A stretch of DNA of 47,000 nucleotides. It comes from Variovorax ginsengisoli (GTDB lineage: Bacteria > Pseudomonadota > Gammaproteobacteria > Burkholderiales > Burkholderiaceae_C). Numbering within the stretch: position 1 is the stretch's first letter; each line of letters starts with the position of its first letter. Made by a program: the position numbers and the translations under genes. Below are positions 44,757 to 47,000 of this stretch, piece by piece. The stretch lies in assembly GCF_006438845.1 (NCBI RefSeq), contig NZ_RCZJ01000011.1:8001-55000 (forward strand), written 5' to 3'. The notes beneath the pieces are model-generated. The model was not told the origin of the DNA and searched no databases. It was given only the letters and a program-made list of their open reading frames with translations.

Positions 44757-46511
44757 TCAGAGCAACTCGTCCGGCGCCAATGGCCCGAAGAGCTTGAGCA
44801 GCAGGCGCAGCCCCGCGCTGGTGTCCGGCTCGGTGTGCACGTCCTGCAGCTGGCTGCCTTCGGGCGCGCGCCACACCAGCGCGCCGTCGCTCTGCTCGAC
44901 CCGCCAGGCACCCTGGCGCATGGCCGTCTCGATCTGGGCGATGGCGCGGCGGGAGAGTTCGCCGCTCCGGATCAGCAGCGCGATCTCGGTGTTCTGCAGC
45001 TGCGATCGCAGGTCGAGGTTCATCGACCCCACGACCAGCAATCGCCCGTCCAGCACCAGCACCTTGGAGTGCAGCATCGAACGCGATTCGCCCGCCGCAG
45101 TCGCCCCGGACGAGCCGAAGGCGCTGCCGAGGCCGGCCTGCTCGCTGCGCAGTTCGTAGAGTTCGACGCCCATGGCGAGCAGCTCCTCGCGGTGCCTGGC
45201 GTAGCCGACGTGGGCGATCGGCGCGTCGTTCGAGGCCAGCGAATTGGTCAACACCCGTACGCGCACACCGCGCGCACGTGCTGACGCGAACGCCTGCTTC
45301 ATGTCCGGCCCGGGCACGAAGTAAGGGGAAATGATGGTCAGGTCGCTGCGCGTTTCGCCGATCAGTTGGAGCAGTCCCGACACCACCGTCTCGCTGTCAG
45401 TGGCCGTCTTTGAGGCGTTTTCCACAGCGGCCATTGGTGTCCCTGCACTGGCGGCGGGCGGCTGCAACGCCACCAGGCCGGGCGGCGCGCCGCTGTCGGT
45501 GGTCGAACCGCCTGTTTCGGCGGCGATCTTCGCCGGCGCGTCGGCCAGCATCACCGCTGGCGCCCACACGAAGGCGGCACTGCGCAGATCCAGCGGCTTC
45601 TCGTCCCAGACGGCGGCGCGCTGGGCGTCGGTGGGGCCGGCGTCAGCGGGCCGCGGTTCGCCGTCTGGCGGCTTGGGGCCGTCCGCGCCTTCTTGGTCGC
45701 GCGCACGCTGGGCGCTCTCCTCGGTGCGAACGCGGTCGCGGATCTGCTGCAGTTCTTCGCGGTCGACCAGCGACTGCACGGGGTACGCGCGCTCGTTGTT
45801 CCAGTAGCTGTCGAAACTGCGCGAGAGGTCTTGCACGATCGGTCCGGCGGCCAGCACATCCATGTCGACGAAATTGCGCGTCTGGGCGATCCCGAAATAG
45901 GCGTCGCCCAGGTTGCGCCCGCCGGTCACGCCCATCGCGTTGTCGGCAATGAACAGCTTGTTGTGCATGCGCTGCTGGGCGCGGTCGAAGTCGCCAGCGG
46001 CGTTGAGCATCCGTCCCAGGGTCGAGCCCCGCGCGCCCGCCACCGGATTGAACATGCGCATCTCGATGCCTGGCTCGAAGGCGAGCCGCATCACGAGCGC
46101 ATTGCGCCCGGTGCTGTGGAAATCGTCGAGCAGGACCCGCACGCGCACGCCGCGCCGTGCAGCGGCCACCACACCCCGCAGTAGACGCCCGGTGCTGGCA
46201 TCGGCATGGATCGCGTAGTACTGGAGATCGAGCGTTTTCTGCGCCGCTTCGATCAAGGCGAGCCGGCTTCCGTAGGCGACCTGCGGCCCGTCTAGCAACA
46301 CAAAGCCCGATTCGAAGCGCCCCTGCGTCGCCGTGCGGCGCTGTTGCACCAGCTCTGCCAACGCCGTGCCGGAAGGTGATGCGAGGGCGGTCGACACCGG
46401 GCGCTCCACGTTCTGAGGAAGCTGCGCGCAGCCGGCCGCCAGCAAGAGCGGGAGGGTGAGCGCCGCGCATCCGAGGCGAAGGCGGGATGCAAAAGCGCGG
46501 AGAGCAAGCAT
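44757..46511 (-). CDS. Phospholipase D/cardiolipin synthase-like lipoprotein
   Basis: This 584-residue protein has a lipoprotein signal (LLLAAGC, C28) and two HKD motifs: H183/K185 in MHNKLFIADNAMGVTGGRN and H481/K483 in LHSKVLVLDGRLLVVGSMN. Both are needed for one phosphatidyltransferase or phospholipase site. LDLQYYAIHADASTGRLL and RVRVLLDDFHSTG belong to the first repeat. Between the repeats a stretch of about 130 residues is rich in Pro, Glu, Asp and Ala (about 260-390) and unlike the family core. Lipidation would place it at a membrane surface. An AT-rich TATATATA lies 27-40 bases before the ATG on the coding strand and may be part of its promoter. Confidence 0.88.
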   Translation of the reverse strand: MLALRAFASRLRLGCAALTLPLLLAAGCAQLPQNVERPVSTALASPSGTALAELVQQRRTATQGRFESGFVLLDGPQVAYGSRLALIEAAQKTLDLQYYAIHADASTGRLLRGVVAAARRGVRVRVLLDDFHSTGRNALVMRLAFEPGIEMRMFNPVAGARGSTLGRMLNAAGDFDRAQQRMHNKLFIADNAMGVTGGRNLGDAYFGIAQTRNFVDMDVLAAGPIVQDLSRSFDSYWNNERAYPVQSLVDREELQQIRDRVRTEESAQRARDQEGADGPKPPDGEPRPADAGPTDAQRAAVWDEKPLDLRSAAFVWAPAVMLADAPAKIAAETGGSTTDSGAPPGLVALQPPAASAGTPMAAVENASKTATDSETVVSGLLQLIGETRSDLTIISPYFVPGPDMKQAFASARARGVRVRVLTNSLASNDAPIAHVGYARHREELLAMGVELYELRSEQAGLGSAFGSSGATAAGESRSMLHSKVLVLDGRLLVVGSMNLDLRSQLQNTEIALLIRSGELSRRAIAQIETAMRQGAWRVEQSDGALVWRAPEGSQLQDVHTEPDTSAGLRLLLKLFGPLAPDELL

Positions 46512-46601
46512 GCGGCGGTCCTGTGCCGTGGAGAAGTATCTATATATATCCCACGTGACAGGCGGCCAGCGTGGGACGGGCTCGGTGACGAGGCCCGGCT
46601 T

Positions 46602-47000
46602 TCAGCGCGCGGCGCCGAGCGCTTCTTGGCGCTCTAGGGCTGTGAGCAGTTCGTCGTCGATGCTGGCATGGCGCTCGGCCAGCGCGGTTGCACGTGAGGC
46701 GTCGCTGGCGTAGATAGCGCCACCGTCGAGCGCCAGCTGCGCCGCGATTCGACTCTGTTCCTCCTCCAGCGCGGCAATCAATGTCGGCAGCGCTTCCAGT
46801 TCACGCTGCTCCTTGTAGCCGAGCTTCTTGCGCGCGGCCGAACGGGGTTCGGCGGCAACAGGCGCCTTCGAAGTCGCGGTGGAGGTGGCAGCCATCGGGG
46901 TGGCGGCCAGCCGTTGCGCAGCGATCTCGCGCGCACGCTTCGATTGGATGAGCCAATCCTGCACGCTGCCTTCGTACTCGCGCCAGCGGCCGTCACCCTC
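46602..47000 (-). CDS. ABC-F family ATPase, C-terminal part (partial, Uup-like)
   Basis: The last 132 codons of a gene that continues beyond the window edge; the frame enters at base 47000. The visible start (WREYEGSVQDWLIQ) is the end of the second ATPase domain. After it comes an Ala/Thr/Pro-rich linker, then a charged helical tail (KKLGYKEQRELEALPTLIAA, then a coiled coil with AERHASIDDELLTALERQEA). This tail is typical of Uup-type ABC-F ATPases, which act on ribosomes or DNA structure. The ATPase motifs are outside the window. Confidence 0.85.
   Translation of the reverse strand, partial: EGDGRWREYEGSVQDWLIQSKRAREIAAQRLAATPMAATSTATSKAPVAAEPRSAARKKLGYKEQRELEALPTLIAALEEEQSRIAAQLALDGGAIYASDASRATALAERHASIDDELLTALERQEALGAAR

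Noticed and set aside
46530..46560. TATATATA and CACGTG upstream of the PLD-like gene as a defined promoter/operator
   Set aside because: AT-rich segment is suggestive, but no -35 box at proper spacing could be matched, so it is mentioned only in the gene entry.

Overview
The window is G+C-rich chromosomal DNA of a betaproteobacterium of the order Burkholderiales. The family Comamonadaceae, and a Variovorax-like organism, fit best. This rests on the protein family signatures, on gene orders such as rsmB - DUF4390 - NtrY-like kinase - response regulator - tRNA-Phe, and on an intergenic repeat of comamonad type at 39681-39763. It is inference from reading the sequence; no database search was made. 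There is no sign of a prophage, insertion sequence, integron or CRISPR array. Most of the window reads as stable chromosome, with a more accessory second half.

Layout. 1-4726: end of rpoB, complete rpoC and a strong intrinsic terminator. 4785-10790 (plus): a LemA-like membrane protein, rsmB, a DUF4390 secreted protein overlapping an NtrY-like sensor kinase, a short response regulator without an AAA+ domain, then tRNA-Phe with its own promoter and terminator. 10865-14549 (minus): a Rep-type helicase, a small secreted protein and an outer-membrane phospholipase A, chained by ATGA overlaps. 14669-15634 (plus): an AEC permease. 15673-24549 (minus): alaX-like editing protein, DsbD/ScsB-like reductase, redoxin, CitA-like MFS transporter, hemE and priA. 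The 376-bp AT-richer gap between hemE and priA carries two DnaA-box matches. 24733-27513 (plus): a sorbosone dehydrogenase-like lipoprotein, a SET-domain methyltransferase and a creatininase-family hydrolase. 27529-28167 (minus): a PEBP-family protein.

28294-31501 (plus): a two-domain KaiC-like ATPase coupled to a hybrid histidine kinase. 31578-32205: a YeaQ/YmgE-type membrane protein and a GIY-YIG-like protein. 32361-36252 (plus): two large lipoproteins, a metallophosphoesterase and a phytase-like esterase, downstream of a candidate Pho box. 36288-43224 (minus): eight genes, namely LysE and EamA exporters, a PLP aminotransferase, a glutathione transferase, PhzF, a VOC protein, a threonine dehydratase-like enzyme and a histidine phosphatase. 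A MocR-type regulator (43322-44740, plus) is divergent from them. 44757-46511 (minus): a phospholipase D/cardiolipin synthase-like lipoprotein. 46602-47000 (minus): the C-terminal end of an ABC-F ATPase (Uup-like).

The signals most worth follow-up are the KaiC-like ATPase/hybrid kinase pair, the putatively Pho-regulated lipoprotein pair, the SET protein with a full post-SET zinc signature, the DnaA-box-bearing gap, and the MocR-flanked exporter/PLP-enzyme cluster.
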